18,689 bases of DNA, taken from assembly GCA_003248805.1 (NCBI GenBank), contig QFQY01000075.1, positions 1 through 18,689 of the forward strand, given 5' to 3'. This stretch comes from Chelatococcus sp. (GTDB lineage: Bacteria; Pseudomonadota; Alphaproteobacteria; Rhizobiales; Beijerinckiaceae). A program made the position numbers and the translations under genes. Under the pieces are notes generated by a model, which ran no database searches, had not been told where the DNA came from, and saw only the letters and a program-made list of their open reading frames with translations. Positions 1 to 6,834 of this stretch are shown here, one piece after another. Numbering within the stretch: the first letter of the stretch is position 1; the number at the start of each line of letters is the position of its first letter.

Positions 1-87
1 GGGCCTACGCGCGCTGACCCGATGCAACTAGAGGCAGGGGTCCCTTTTGGGAGCCGATAAGGGGTCCCGTTACGACGCCTATTGACA
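1..87. mobile_element. Probable terminal repeats of an IS21-family element (outer end)
   Basis: Two imperfect 24-bp units lie in tandem at about 37-60 and 61-84. Each begins GGGGTCCC (37-44 and 61-68), and the array ends in TTGACA at 82-87. Read on the minus strand it starts TGTCAATAGG and carries repeated GGGACCCC. IS21-family ends are known to begin with TG and to hold several short repeats, so the pattern fits an element lying to the left of the window whose outer tip is at about position 87. No istA or istB coding sequence is visible here, so the assignment rests only on the repeat pattern. Confidence 0.5.
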
Positions 88-242
88 AGCGGCGACACGA
101 CCAGCCAGCCGCCAAGCGCGATCAGGAGCCAGTTGTGCCAATTGCATGTGCTCAAGGCGCTCATTTCCGACAGCCAAAGGTAATCTCACTGTGACGACTT
201 GCGCATCAGGCGCCAATGACCACCGTCAATGCAGCAATAGCC

Positions 243-262
243 ATGCGCGAACGCTGGCGCAT
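243..262 (-). terminator. Possible hairpin just after the antiporter gene
   Basis: A perfect 6-bp stem (ATGCGC at 243-248 paired with GCGCAT at 257-262, 8-nt loop) lies 7 nt past the antiporter stop in the direction of transcription. No T-tract follows it, so it is only a weak candidate for the end of the long leftward operon. The rest of 88-269 holds no gene I can support. Confidence 0.25.
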
Positions 263-269
263 TCCAACT

Positions 270-1430
270 TCACTGCAGGTTCGACTGAGCATCTCGTCCG
301 GCCCGCCGGACCAGAACACTCCCGCACAACATGCTTATGCCGATGGCGATGAACAAGGGACCGCCGAAGCTTGCGGGAAGGAGGCCTGAGGCCATCGAGA
401 CCGAAAGCAGCATGAGGCTGAATTCGCCGCCGTGAGCCAGGATAATGCTGGTTCGCAATGACGCCGGGAGGGGTTCGCCGAGGCAGCGAGCGACAGCGAG
501 AAAGATCAGCGCCTTGCCAATAAATAGGATGCCGAGCCAGGCCAACACAGCGGGCGAGGATGACGCCAAGGTCCCGAGCGGAAGTTGCGTCCCGATGCCG
601 ATGAAGAAGATTCCGACGAAGAGATCGCGAAAGGGTCGGATTTCTCTTTCGACGGCATGACGCGCATCGCCTTCACCTATGACCATCCCGGCGGCGAAGG
701 CAGCGAGCGCCGGGGAGAGCCCGGCGGAGGCTGCGGCGATAGCCGAGCCGAGTGCGATCGCGAGCGCGAGAAGCTGTGCAAGCTCTGGGTCGCCAGAGGC
801 TGCAATCCACTTGGCGATCACCTGCAAAGGTCCCCGCGCGATGAAGAGAAGGACGACCAGCGCCACGGCTCCAAGAATTACGGTAATCGCTCCGAATCCT
901 TCGGCGGCGCCGCTCGATGCATCGTGGAGCAACAGGAACACCACGGCGGCAATGTCCTGAAACAGAAGCACGGCGATCGCCATCCGCCCCTGCAGCGAGC
1001 CAAGGGCGTTCACGCTCGCCAGCACCTTGAGGCATAGCGCGGTGGACGACATCGCGACGGCTCCGCCGACGAGGACCGCGGGGACGATGCCAAGGTCGAA
1101 CAGAGAGAATGTCGTCGCAGAAACGAGGATCGTCGTGACCGCAACCTGCGCCATGCCCAGACCGAAGACATGACGCTTGAGAGACGCGAGTTTCTCGAAT
1201 GAGAATTCCAGGCCGAGCGCAAACAGCAGCAGGACCACCCCAATTTCCCCGATGGTGGTCAGGGCGGCGCTCTCCGACACCAGTCCGAGACCCGACGGTC
1301 CGATCAATAACCCCGTGAGAATGTAGCCCGCAATGCTTGGAATTCCGATCCGCGCGCAGATCGTCACGAGCATAAATGCTGCAACAACAAGAAGAGCGCC
1401 ACTTTCGAGAAAGCCGGTCATGCCGTGCAA
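270..1430 (-). CDS. kefB: KefB-type cation:proton antiporter (CPA2), membrane domain only
   Basis: Inner-membrane monovalent cation/proton antiporter of the CPA2/Kef family, expected to protect against electrophile, pH or osmotic stress by K+/H+ exchange. The 386 residues are almost entirely hydrophobic helices. They carry family-like motifs: GLLIGPSGLGLV near residue 41, LLLFALGLEFSF near 67, AMSSTALCLKVL near 125 and LLFQDIAAVV near 155. It stops after the membrane domain, so the C-terminal TrkA-N (RCK) regulatory domain of E. coli KefB is absent. The start taken is TTG at 1430, because AAGGA lies 6 nt upstream; ATG at 1421 is the alternative but is about 15 nt from that site. It is the last gene of the leftward train, 46 nt after trxC. 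kefB next to trx is typical of ClpK-type stress islands. The ion transported is inferred. Confidence 0.88.
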   Translation of the reverse strand: MHGMTGFLESGALLVVAAFMLVTICARIGIPSIAGYILTGLLIGPSGLGLVSESAALTTIGEIGVVLLLFALGLEFSFEKLASLKRHVFGLGMAQVAVTTILVSATTFSLFDLGIVPAVLVGGAVAMSSTALCLKVLASVNALGSLQGRMAIAVLLFQDIAAVVFLLLHDASSGAAEGFGAITVILGAVALVVLLFIARGPLQVIAKWIAASGDPELAQLLALAIALGSAIAAASAGLSPALAAFAAGMVIGEGDARHAVEREIRPFRDLFVGIFFIGIGTQLPLGTLASSSPAVLAWLGILFIGKALIFLAVARCLGEPLPASLRTSIILAHGGEFSLMLLSVSMASGLLPASFGGPLFIAIGISMLCGSVLVRRAGRDAQSNLQ

Positions 1431-1476
1431 ATCGATTCCTTTCCACTTATCTGCGAGCGACGACGAAACGTGAAAA

Positions 1477-1905
1477 TTACTCTCGTGACTGCGAGCGCGC
1501 CCAAGCCGTTATTTGCTGAGCCGTCATGGCGCCGCTGGTTCTGCCAACTTCCCGGCCTGCCGTGAACAGGATCATGGTGGGAATGCTGCGTATTCCGTAC
1601 CGGCCCGCAATCTGCTGTTCCGCCTCCGTATCGAGCTTACCGAGGCGGACATGCGGCTCCAGTGAACGTGCGGCGGCTTCGAACTGGGGCGCCATCATCT
1701 TGCATGGCCCGCACCATTCTGCCCAGAAATCCACGAGCAATGGCAGCTCGGCGCTGGCGTGGCGGTCAAAATTGGACGCAGTGAGAATGACCGGCTTCCC
1801 CTGGAAGAGCCGAGCCCCACAACGGCCGCACTTGGGATCGTCGGCCAGGCGATCTTCGGGAACCCGGTTGGTCGTGTTGCACTGCGGGCATGCGAGTGTC
1901 GGCAT
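1477..1905 (-). CDS. trxC: Thioredoxin 2 with N-terminal zinc ribbon
   Basis: Cytosolic thiol-disulfide oxidoreductase of the thioredoxin-2 type. Cys6, Cys9, Cys26 and Cys29 form two CxxC pairs of an N-terminal zinc ribbon, a hallmark of TrxC. The thioredoxin fold follows with the active site WCGPC at residues 64-68 and the cis-proline motif SIPT further on. The length of 142 residues is normal for TrxC, and the gene looks intact. ATG at 1905 has GGAG about 9 nt upstream. Its 5' part lies inside the out-of-frame tail of the SDH protease ORF, an unusual arrangement that suggests a deletion just upstream. It probably reduces stress-generated disulfides, and the zinc ribbon may act as a redox switch, as described for E. 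coli TrxC. Confidence 0.95.
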   Translation of the reverse strand: MPTLACPQCNTTNRVPEDRLADDPKCGRCGARLFQGKPVILTASNFDRHASAELPLLVDFWAEWCGPCKMMAPQFEAAARSLEPHVRLGKLDTEAEQQIAGRYGIRSIPTMILFTAGREVGRTSGAMTAQQITAWARSQSRE

Positions 1906-2582
1906 CGCTTTTTCTCCGATGGAATTGCCGTCCTGAATGACGCGGCGCTTCTTTCCAGCGACCGGGCGCGGTCCTGGTCCGTGTTTTCCGCGAGCAGCTG
2001 CAAAGCCATGGTCTGAACCTGGGTGATCGCCTTGCGGCCGATGTCGGCCATGACCAGCGTCTGGTCATCGACCTCGGCGATCGGCTTCTCCTCGGCAACC
2101 TTGATGATTGAAGCCGCCGGCATGCCGCCGAGCTGGGGGTCGATCGGGCCGAGCACAGAATGGCGACACATCACGATCTCGTCGGCCGCAATGGCGATCA
2201 GGGTCCCGCCTGACATTGCATAATGCGGCACGAAGACCGTCACCTTGCCCTTGTGCCCCTGGATCGCTTGGGCGATCTGGGTCGCCGCCAGCACGAGGCC
2301 GCCAGGCGTATGGAGCACGATGTCGAGAGGAACCTCGTCGCCGGTCATCTGGATGGCGCGCAGGACCTCCTCCGAGTCGTTGACGTCGATGTAGCGCATG
2401 AGGGGAAAGCCCAAGAGGTTCATGGTCTCTTGGCGATGGATCAGCAGAATGACGCGGCTGCCGCGCTTCTTCTCGATCTGCGCGATCTTTCGCGTGCGCA
2501 TCGCTTCGAGATACCGCCGCTGCAGCACGGGCTGTAGCGCCGACACGATGAAGAAAAGCCAGAAGACTTGCATCACGTCCAT
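1695..2582 (-). CDS. SDH-family Clp-fold serine protease, C-terminus apparently replaced
   Basis: Resembles the serine dehydrogenase proteinase family (SDH, ClpP/crotonase fold). An N-terminal hydrophobic segment covers about residues 5-20. HTPGGL at 91-96 fits the oxyanion region, and AMSGGT at 122-127 places the nucleophile at Ser124. Start ATG 2582 overlaps the rhomboid stop by 10 nt and has GGAG 10 nt upstream; ATG 2573, overlapping the stop by 1 nt, is possible. The family-like sequence seems to end near residue 212. The remaining residues are Arg/Ser-rich, and from about residue 227 they are read out of frame across the first 200 nt of trxC. From memory, relatives carry a further ~60 residues including a conserved WTHDYPI-like stretch, which is missing here. 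I infer a deletion that removed the true 3' end. The catalytic fold may survive, but activity is doubtful. Confidence 0.72.
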   Translation of the reverse strand: MDVMQVFWLFFIVSALQPVLQRRYLEAMRTRKIAQIEKKRGSRVILLIHRQETMNLLGFPLMRYIDVNDSEEVLRAIQMTGDEVPLDIVLHTPGGLVLAATQIAQAIQGHKGKVTVFVPHYAMSGGTLIAIAADEIVMCRHSVLGPIDPQLGGMPAASIIKVAEEKPIAEVDDQTLVMADIGRKAITQVQTMALQLLAENTDQDRARSLERSAASFRTAIPSEKKRCRHSHARSATRPTGFPKIAWPTIPSAAVVGLGSSRGSRSFSLRPILTATPAPSCHCSWISGQNGAGHAR

Positions 2583-3322
2583 GGACCTTGTTCTCCTTTC
2601 CGGCGTCCATCCGGCAGGAAGCCGTAGACGCCTTCGTCCCGATAGCAGCGGCGGTAGGCTGCGCTGGGCCTTCGCAACAGCGGCGTGATGAACCAGCCGG
2701 CGACGAAGCCGCCGATATGCGCCCACCAGGCGATCCCACCCGATGCCTGGTCGCCCAGGGCCAGGAGCCCCGGAATGAGCTGCATGAGGAGCCAGATCAT
2801 GGCGAAAACGAATGCCCGGATCTCGAAGAAGAACGGTATGAACAGGATGGGCACGATCACCACCAGCCTGGCCGCCGGAAACAGCCGGGCGTAACACCCG
2901 ATCACACCTGCAATTGCGCCGGATGCACCGAGCGCGGGCACCACCGAGTCGGGATTTGCGAGCGCATGGGCCAGCCCCGCAGCCACGCCGCAGACCAGAT
3001 AGAACAGCATGAACCGCCCGGAACCGAGACGATCCTCGACTGCGGGACCGAATATCCAGAGCGACCACATGTTCAGAATCAGATGTAGCCATCCCCCATG
3101 CAGGAACATGTTCGTCAGGAACGGGGTCCAGTCGGAGGGGGCGACAAGGCTGAGCGGTCCGAAGAAGCGCGATGGCACCAGCGCGTACTCGAACAGGAAG
3201 CGATCCAGCACGCGCGGGGGCAGGCTGATCTGGTAGAGGAAGGCGACTACGTTTACCCCGATGAGGGCCCAGACAATGACGGGAGGATATCTCCGCGCGA
3301 CGGTGTCGAGATAGGGAAACAC
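2573..3322 (-). CDS. Rhomboid-family intramembrane serine protease
   Basis: Polytopic inner-membrane protease of 249 residues that cleaves transmembrane segments. Family signatures seen are HGGWLHLILN at 75-84 (oxyanion and loop residues including His80 and Asn84), the catalytic serine in GASGA (Ser134) and the catalytic histidine in WWAHIGGFVAG (His202). About six hydrophobic helices are evident, followed by a charged C-terminal tail. The start is GTG at 3322, 33 nt after the NDUFS4-like stop; the upstream Shine-Dalgarno is weak. Its stop overlaps the start of the SDH protease gene by 10 nt, so the two are probably translationally coupled and work as a protease pair on membrane-damaged proteins. 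The pairing of rhomboid and SDH protease fits stress islands of this type. Substrates are unknown. Confidence 0.93.
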   Translation of the reverse strand: MFPYLDTVARRYPPVIVWALIGVNVVAFLYQISLPPRVLDRFLFEYALVPSRFFGPLSLVAPSDWTPFLTNMFLHGGWLHLILNMWSLWIFGPAVEDRLGSGRFMLFYLVCGVAAGLAHALANPDSVVPALGASGAIAGVIGCYARLFPAARLVVIVPILFIPFFFEIRAFVFAMIWLLMQLIPGLLALGDQASGGIAWWAHIGGFVAGWFITPLLRRPSAAYRRCYRDEGVYGFLPDGRRKGEQGPWT

Positions 3323-3355
3323 GCTGTCGGTACCTGCTTCAGCATTCAGCCCGGT

Positions 3356-3931
3356 TCATCGCTTGCTCCCTGCCACTGTCACGCCCGTCCATGCCGGCGG
3401 ATCGGACGCCGGGAAGGACTCGAGGCTCGCTTCGAGCACGGGGTCGAAATCATCCTTCCCGGGTTCGGACAGATCAACTGCGCCGTCTTGTTCCGCTGCG
3501 CGTTGCGGGGTGTGGTCCGACCTTCCCGGCCTTTGTTGAGCGTGGATGCGAAACGCCCCCGGTGCATCGGCGCCCTTGTAAAGCCGATGTCTTTCGATCC
3601 CGCGCCAACGACTGACAGGGGGATGAGCCGGAGCATCTTCGCGAACGACGTACGTCCAGTCGTTCTGTTCGGCGAATGCGATGGCGCTTTGCTGATCGGG
3701 AAATTTGAGCCGTATCGAACGATAGGGATCGTCGCTTGACGTATAGCCCATCAGCGGCTCGATCCAGAGTGGCCGTGATGGCTCGAACTCGAGGATCCAG
3801 TAATTCGGCCGAGGTGCGGAGGTCATCGCAGAGCGCGCCGGTCGGTAGATGACGGCGGTCGGCACGTCCCACGATCTCATGTCGGTTCCCGGCACCTTCG
3901 GTGGAAAGGGAGGACGATTATGTCCGCGCAT
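3356..3931 (-). CDS. NDUFS4-like (ETC complex I accessory subunit) protein
   Basis: A 191-residue protein. Residues about 29-98 resemble the NDUFS4/ETC_C1 accessory-subunit domain of respiratory complex I: RPARSAM, then YWILEFEPS, then EPLMGYTSSDDP, then SIRLKFPDQQSAIAFAEQN. The N-terminus is proline-rich and basic. A polar linker leads to a C-terminal motif containing ESFPASDPPAW at 171-181, a tail found on many small alphaproteobacterial proteins. ATG 3931 follows AGAAGGA at good spacing and lies 14 nt inside the upstream membrane-protein gene, which indicates coupling. The first ~35 codons are duplicated at 5537-5640. By family knowledge NDUFS4 stabilises the NADH-oxidising module of complex I. 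Here I infer a role in protecting or repairing complex I under stress, but it could bind another partner. Confidence 0.75.
   Translation of the reverse strand: MRGHNRPPFPPKVPGTDMRSWDVPTAVIYRPARSAMTSAPRPNYWILEFEPSRPLWIEPLMGYTSSDDPYRSIRLKFPDQQSAIAFAEQNDWTYVVREDAPAHPPVSRWRGIERHRLYKGADAPGAFRIHAQQRPGRSDHTPQRAAEQDGAVDLSEPGKDDFDPVLEASLESFPASDPPAWTGVTVAGSKR
3831..3931. repeat. Repeat copy A: 5' end of the intact NDUFS4-like gene
   Basis: This segment matches 5537-5640 at high identity. The copies are in the same orientation 1706 nt apart, and copy B has one extra codon at its start. It covers the start codon and the first ~34 codons of the intact NDUFS4-like gene. Similarity ends at both sides of the segment. 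Confidence 0.85.
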
Positions 3932-4556
3932 TGCCGTTTTCCTTCTGATGTAGTTCCCGTTCGGAACTATCGAACTCAATCCGATCGAGATCTTGCATAC
4001 GGTTCGAGTTCCGAAGAATGGCTTCGCGCGTTATACGCACGTTCCCTGCAGCAATCTCTTCGAGAATATCTCTGCGCATCGCAGAGGTCATTTCTGCGAC
4101 AGCTTTCATGATATTCGAACCATCCTCTGAATTCAGTTTCCCGTCCCGCAGGCCCGAAATCAGGGTATCAAGGACATTCTCGAAGGAGGCGATGACGTCA
4201 GAACTACCCAGCACGGCCAACTTGTGGTTCAAGACCCGCAATTCATCAATCAGGTCGTCGTTGTGCAGAGCAGTCTCCACGATTTTGGCGACCTTCTCGA
4301 TGCACGCCATGTAAATATCATTCTTCTGCTGGAGAATGATGACCTGTCCTTCCTTGCGAAGCTCCAGCTCAGTTTGCCTGTTCAGCAAGACCGCTGTCAG
4401 ATAGATTGTCGCAACGGCCCCGAGAAACACCAGCACTACTTCCCGGGCGAAGGGAACGGGCTCGCTCTCGACGAACATCTCGCGAAAAGCGAGATATGCT
4501 GCTCCCCCAATGGCGATAGAGAAAAGCATGTAAATCAGGTCGCGAGTTCTATGCAT
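3918..4556 (-). CDS. Two-helix membrane protein with long cytoplasmic helical domain, function unknown
   Basis: I do not recognise a named family. From ATG 4556 the protein has 212 residues. Two hydrophobic helices (about 7-23 and 39-58) are separated by a short acidic loop (FVESEPVPF). A charged, mostly helical domain follows, with likely coiled-coil character between about 62 and 130 and again from 150 to 190. Only a weak AGG precedes this start. The frame is open upstream to 4784, but that part overlaps the 70-codon ORF and lacks hydrophobic or domain-like character, so I leave it out. The stop lies 14 nt inside the start of the NDUFS4-like gene. The topology resembles small membrane sensors or scaffold proteins, but no catalytic motif is visible. 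Confidence 0.7.
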   Translation of the reverse strand: MHRTRDLIYMLFSIAIGGAAYLAFREMFVESEPVPFAREVVLVFLGAVATIYLTAVLLNRQTELELRKEGQVIILQQKNDIYMACIEKVAKIVETALHNDDLIDELRVLNHKLAVLGSSDVIASFENVLDTLISGLRDGKLNSEDGSNIMKAVAEMTSAMRRDILEEIAAGNVRITREAILRNSNRMQDLDRIEFDSSERELHQKENGNART

Positions 4557-4602
4557 CGAACGCCTATATACGGATTGTTTGGCGCAGTCAGGCTCCCTGC
4601 AA

Positions 4603-4815
4603 TCATTCATCTCTACCATCTCCCGAAGCTTGCTCCGGAAGATGGTCGGCTGCGGTCTCTTCCATTGGCTCGTGCCGCAAGAAAACGGGCGTCGGCCCGG
4701 AACCGAACGGATTGAAGCCGACGCGCAAACATCGCTCGAAGATCGTTTCATCCCAACGAGTGATATCGTCGTCTTCGTCGCCAATGGATCGGTGGTGTTT
4801 GGTCGCCACGCTCAC
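4603..4815 (-). CDS. Small acidic protein of 70 residues, unknown function
   Basis: Starts with GTG at 4815, which overlaps the hdeD stop as GTGA (4 nt), a classical coupling arrangement. The protein is polar and rich in Asp and Glu, with a central segment ERCLRVGFNPFGSGPTPVF (about 27-45) that looks conserved rather than random. There is no signal peptide or membrane segment. The 46-nt gap to the next gene and the exact coupling to hdeD support it as real. I do not recognise the family. Confidence 0.6.
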   Translation of the reverse strand: MSVATKHHRSIGDEDDDITRWDETIFERCLRVGFNPFGSGPTPVFLRHEPMEETAADHLPEQASGDGRDE

Positions 4816-5462
4816 GCTTCACTGGGTTTGTTCATAATGTCACTGGAGAAGGGGCCGTCGGAACTACGAGCCTTGCGAAGCCGGAGGCCGAGCAACACCA
4901 TCATCACGCCGAAGAAGGCAGCGTAGAAGCCGAGGAGCCAACCGAGCGCAAGAAAGGTCTCGACCGGGCGGGTGAGCAGCAGCCAGATTACGGCGACGCT
5001 CAGGGCAACCGAGACAAGACCGCTTAGAATAAGCCAGATCTCGCCTTTGATTTCCCTGCGCAGTCGGATCGCCGCGACGATTTCGAAGATGCCGGAGAAC
5101 GCTGACCAGAAAGCGATGCTCGCCCAGAGGAAGGTGGCCAGTACCAGTGTGGCGACGAAGGGCGAGACCACCACAACGACACCGGTCGCAATTCCAAGGA
5201 TGCCGCTGAACATCAGCCAGCCCCAACGTTCGCCCTTGCGGAGGTGCCGTACGGCGGCAATTAGTCCGAACACACCGTCGGCAAAAGAGAATGCGCCGAA
5301 GACGAGCGTCAAAGCAAGGAGCGACTCTGCCGGCATGATGAATGCCAGCACTGCAATCAAAAGCGCGAGAACGCCGCGCAGCACGAATGCCCACCAGTTC
5401 TTGGAGAGGCTGCAAAGAAGATCCACGCTGCCATGCACATTTTGTTTCGCGTCAGTGTTCAT
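4812..5462 (-). CDS. hdeD: HdeD-family acid-resistance membrane protein
   Basis: A 216-residue integral membrane protein of the HdeD/DUF308 type. About six hydrophobic helices are arranged as repeated pairs. The first follows SKNWWAFVLRGVLALLIAVL (about 20-39), and similar gly-rich pairs occur around GWLMFSGILGIATGVVVVV and IWLILSGLVSVALSVAVIW. In E. coli HdeD supports acid resistance at high cell density; in ClpK-type islands it is a standard member. Start ATG 5462 has AAGGAGG about 9 nt upstream, so I reject the longer reading to 5519. The start overlaps the end of the broken NDUFS4-like fragment by 11 nt, and the stop overlaps the 70-codon ORF by 4 nt. It probably acts in envelope stress tolerance; the molecular activity of the family is not well defined. 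Confidence 0.92.
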   Translation of the reverse strand: MNTDAKQNVHGSVDLLCSLSKNWWAFVLRGVLALLIAVLAFIMPAESLLALTLVFGAFSFADGVFGLIAAVRHLRKGERWGWLMFSGILGIATGVVVVVSPFVATLVLATFLWASIAFWSAFSGIFEIVAAIRLRREIKGEIWLILSGLVSVALSVAVIWLLLTRPVETFLALGWLLGFYAAFFGVMMVLLGLRLRKARSSDGPFSSDIMNKPSEA

Positions 5463-5640
5463 TTCTTCTGTTCCTCCTTGAGTTTTCAGAAGTTTCCTGG
5501 AACCGAGTTGCGCCGGCACTTTCTACGCTCATTCCCGAACGCGCAGGCCGGTAGATGATGGCCGTCGGCACGTCCCTCGACCGCATGTCTTTCCCAGGCG
5601 CCTTCGGCGGAAAGGGCGGTCGATTATGTCCGCGCGTCAT
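5452..5640 (-). pseudogene. Truncated second copy of the NDUFS4-like gene (62 codons)
   Basis: The first ~36 residues match the start of the intact NDUFS4-like protein: about 30 of 35 aligned residues are identical, from RGHNRPPFPP through RPARS. The sequence then breaks into an unrelated Arg/Asn-rich tail that stops 11 nt inside hdeD. The conserved domain core (YWILEF, EPLMGY) is absent. ATG 5640 overlaps the stop of the RaiA/HPF-sigma gene as ATGA, so it is still placed for coupled translation. The simplest reading is the remains of a full gene once located between the fusion gene and hdeD, with its 3' part deleted. A short peptide with its own role cannot be excluded. Confidence 0.75.
5537..5640. 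repeat. Repeat copy B: 5' fragment of the NDUFS4-like gene
   Basis: Direct repeat of 3831-3931. Identity is high through the block that encodes RGHNRPPFPP to RPARS. It has one additional codon (ACG, Thr2) just after the start codon compared with copy A. Confidence 0.85.
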
Positions 5641-6761
5641 GACGCTTCTCCCTTCACGTCGCCCAGGAGACCCCTCTCGATCCGATCCCGATCCAGAAGT
5701 GGCTGCGGGATGCGCGACGATTCCCTGAACCTCCCGGCGGTGTCAGCCGGGTATCCGGACGCCTGCATCTTCTCGCGAAGCTGCGCCCGCGCGGATTGGG
5801 CGATCCGTCGGACGTCATCTTCCGGAATGCCGAGGATTTGGGAGACGTGCTCCGCCGTGTCGTTCTCCAGATCGAGCCGCAGCAGCACCCTGCGCCACAG
5901 CGCCGGGAGCGCCGCGACGGCCCGGTGCAGCGCCAGGGCCTCCTCGCGCCGCGCCGCTTCGGCCTCGGGATTGGCGGCGGAGCCGTCGGCCACGAGGTCT
6001 TCCAGACGCAGGGCTTCGTCGGGCTGATAGAACTCGAACATCTCCTGGTCGGCCTCGGTCGGATCCTGCGCCGGGGCCTCGGGCTCGGAGTCGAGAGAGG
6101 CGGCGCTATCCGGCAGCGCATGGCTGGCCTCCCGTGCCGCAGCGTCGATGATCTCGAAGGCGAGCCGCGTCAGCCAGTTGCCGACCGAGAACTCTGCCAG
6201 CCGCTGCTCGAACCGCTCAAGGCCTTTCAGGATCGTCGCATCAACCAGATCACCGACATCGAGACGGCCTTCGCGGACCGACCCGCTGGCCTCCAGGTAG
6301 GTCAATTCGCGCCTCACGGTGTCGTAGACCGCATCGAGATGATCCTCAATCAGGCCGAAATAGAGTGTGCGCCGTTCTGCCTCGGCGATGTCCTGTGCAG
6401 GCGGCAGCAGCGCCTTGATCCGGGCGCGGCGTGCGGGGCGCTTCCACTGCGGCTCGCCCTTGAGCAGCGCCACCTTCCGATCGACACGTCTGCGCAGATC
6501 GGCGAACGCCTTGCGCAGGACAGGTTCGATCTCGAATCCGTCCTCCTGCGCTGCGATCACGCCCGAGGGCAGTTGCAGACGCAGGCTGGCGTGGATGCGG
6601 GTCTTTCCCTCCGTCTGCGACACGGAGATCTCCAAACGGACCAGCTCGGGTCGGAAGCGCTTCAGATGACTTTCAAGCTGCCGGACCTCCTCGGCGATCA
6701 CCTCGGGGGCGCGCTGCCGCCCGTGGCGGTCGAGATTACGAAATGCGGTTCGAATCTTCAT
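5637..6761 (-). CDS. RaiA/HPF-like ribosome-associated domain fused to a sigma-70-like domain
   Basis: A 374-residue protein in two parts. Residues 1-~100 resemble the S30AE/HPF (RaiA) ribosome-hibernation fold: a helix, then RLEISVSQTEGKTRIHASLRLQLP strands (43-66), then a helix FADLRRRVDRKVALLKGE (86-103). Residues ~130-210 resemble sigma region 2 (DLVDATILKGLERF at 171-184 and SVGNWLTRLAFEIID at 192-206). Residues ~270-332 resemble region 4 with a helix-turn-helix (LHRAVAALPALWRRVLL, then AEHVSQILGIPEDDVRRIAQSARAQLRE). An acidic linker of about 50 residues joins the sigma regions. ATG 6761 is chosen because the upstream extension only shadows the clpK 3' end; its Shine-Dalgarno is weak. 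It follows clpK by 73 nt. The name of each half is a family-level reading. Whether it binds ribosomes, RNA polymerase or both is unknown. Confidence 0.75.
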   Translation of the reverse strand: MKIRTAFRNLDRHGRQRAPEVIAEEVRQLESHLKRFRPELVRLEISVSQTEGKTRIHASLRLQLPSGVIAAQEDGFEIEPVLRKAFADLRRRVDRKVALLKGEPQWKRPARRARIKALLPPAQDIAEAERRTLYFGLIEDHLDAVYDTVRRELTYLEASGSVREGRLDVGDLVDATILKGLERFEQRLAEFSVGNWLTRLAFEIIDAAAREASHALPDSAASLDSEPEAPAQDPTEADQEMFEFYQPDEALRLEDLVADGSAANPEAEAARREEALALHRAVAALPALWRRVLLRLDLENDTAEHVSQILGIPEDDVRRIAQSARAQLREKMQASGYPADTAGRFRESSRIPQPLLDRDRIERGLLGDVKGEAS

Positions 6762-6834
6762 TTTCGCTGACTTTTGCGTTGGAGGTCCGGCCGGAGATGG
6801 TCGATGTGGCCCGTGTCCGGCCGGGACGCTCGTT

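Noticed and set aside
2583..3092. N-terminal extension of the SDH protease frame
   Set aside because: It lies inside the rhomboid gene in another frame and is Arg-rich without family features; ATG 2582 has a ribosome site.
5796..6770. 324-codon open frame on the + strand
   Set aside because: Antisense to the RaiA/HPF-sigma fusion gene; no domain or ribosome site.
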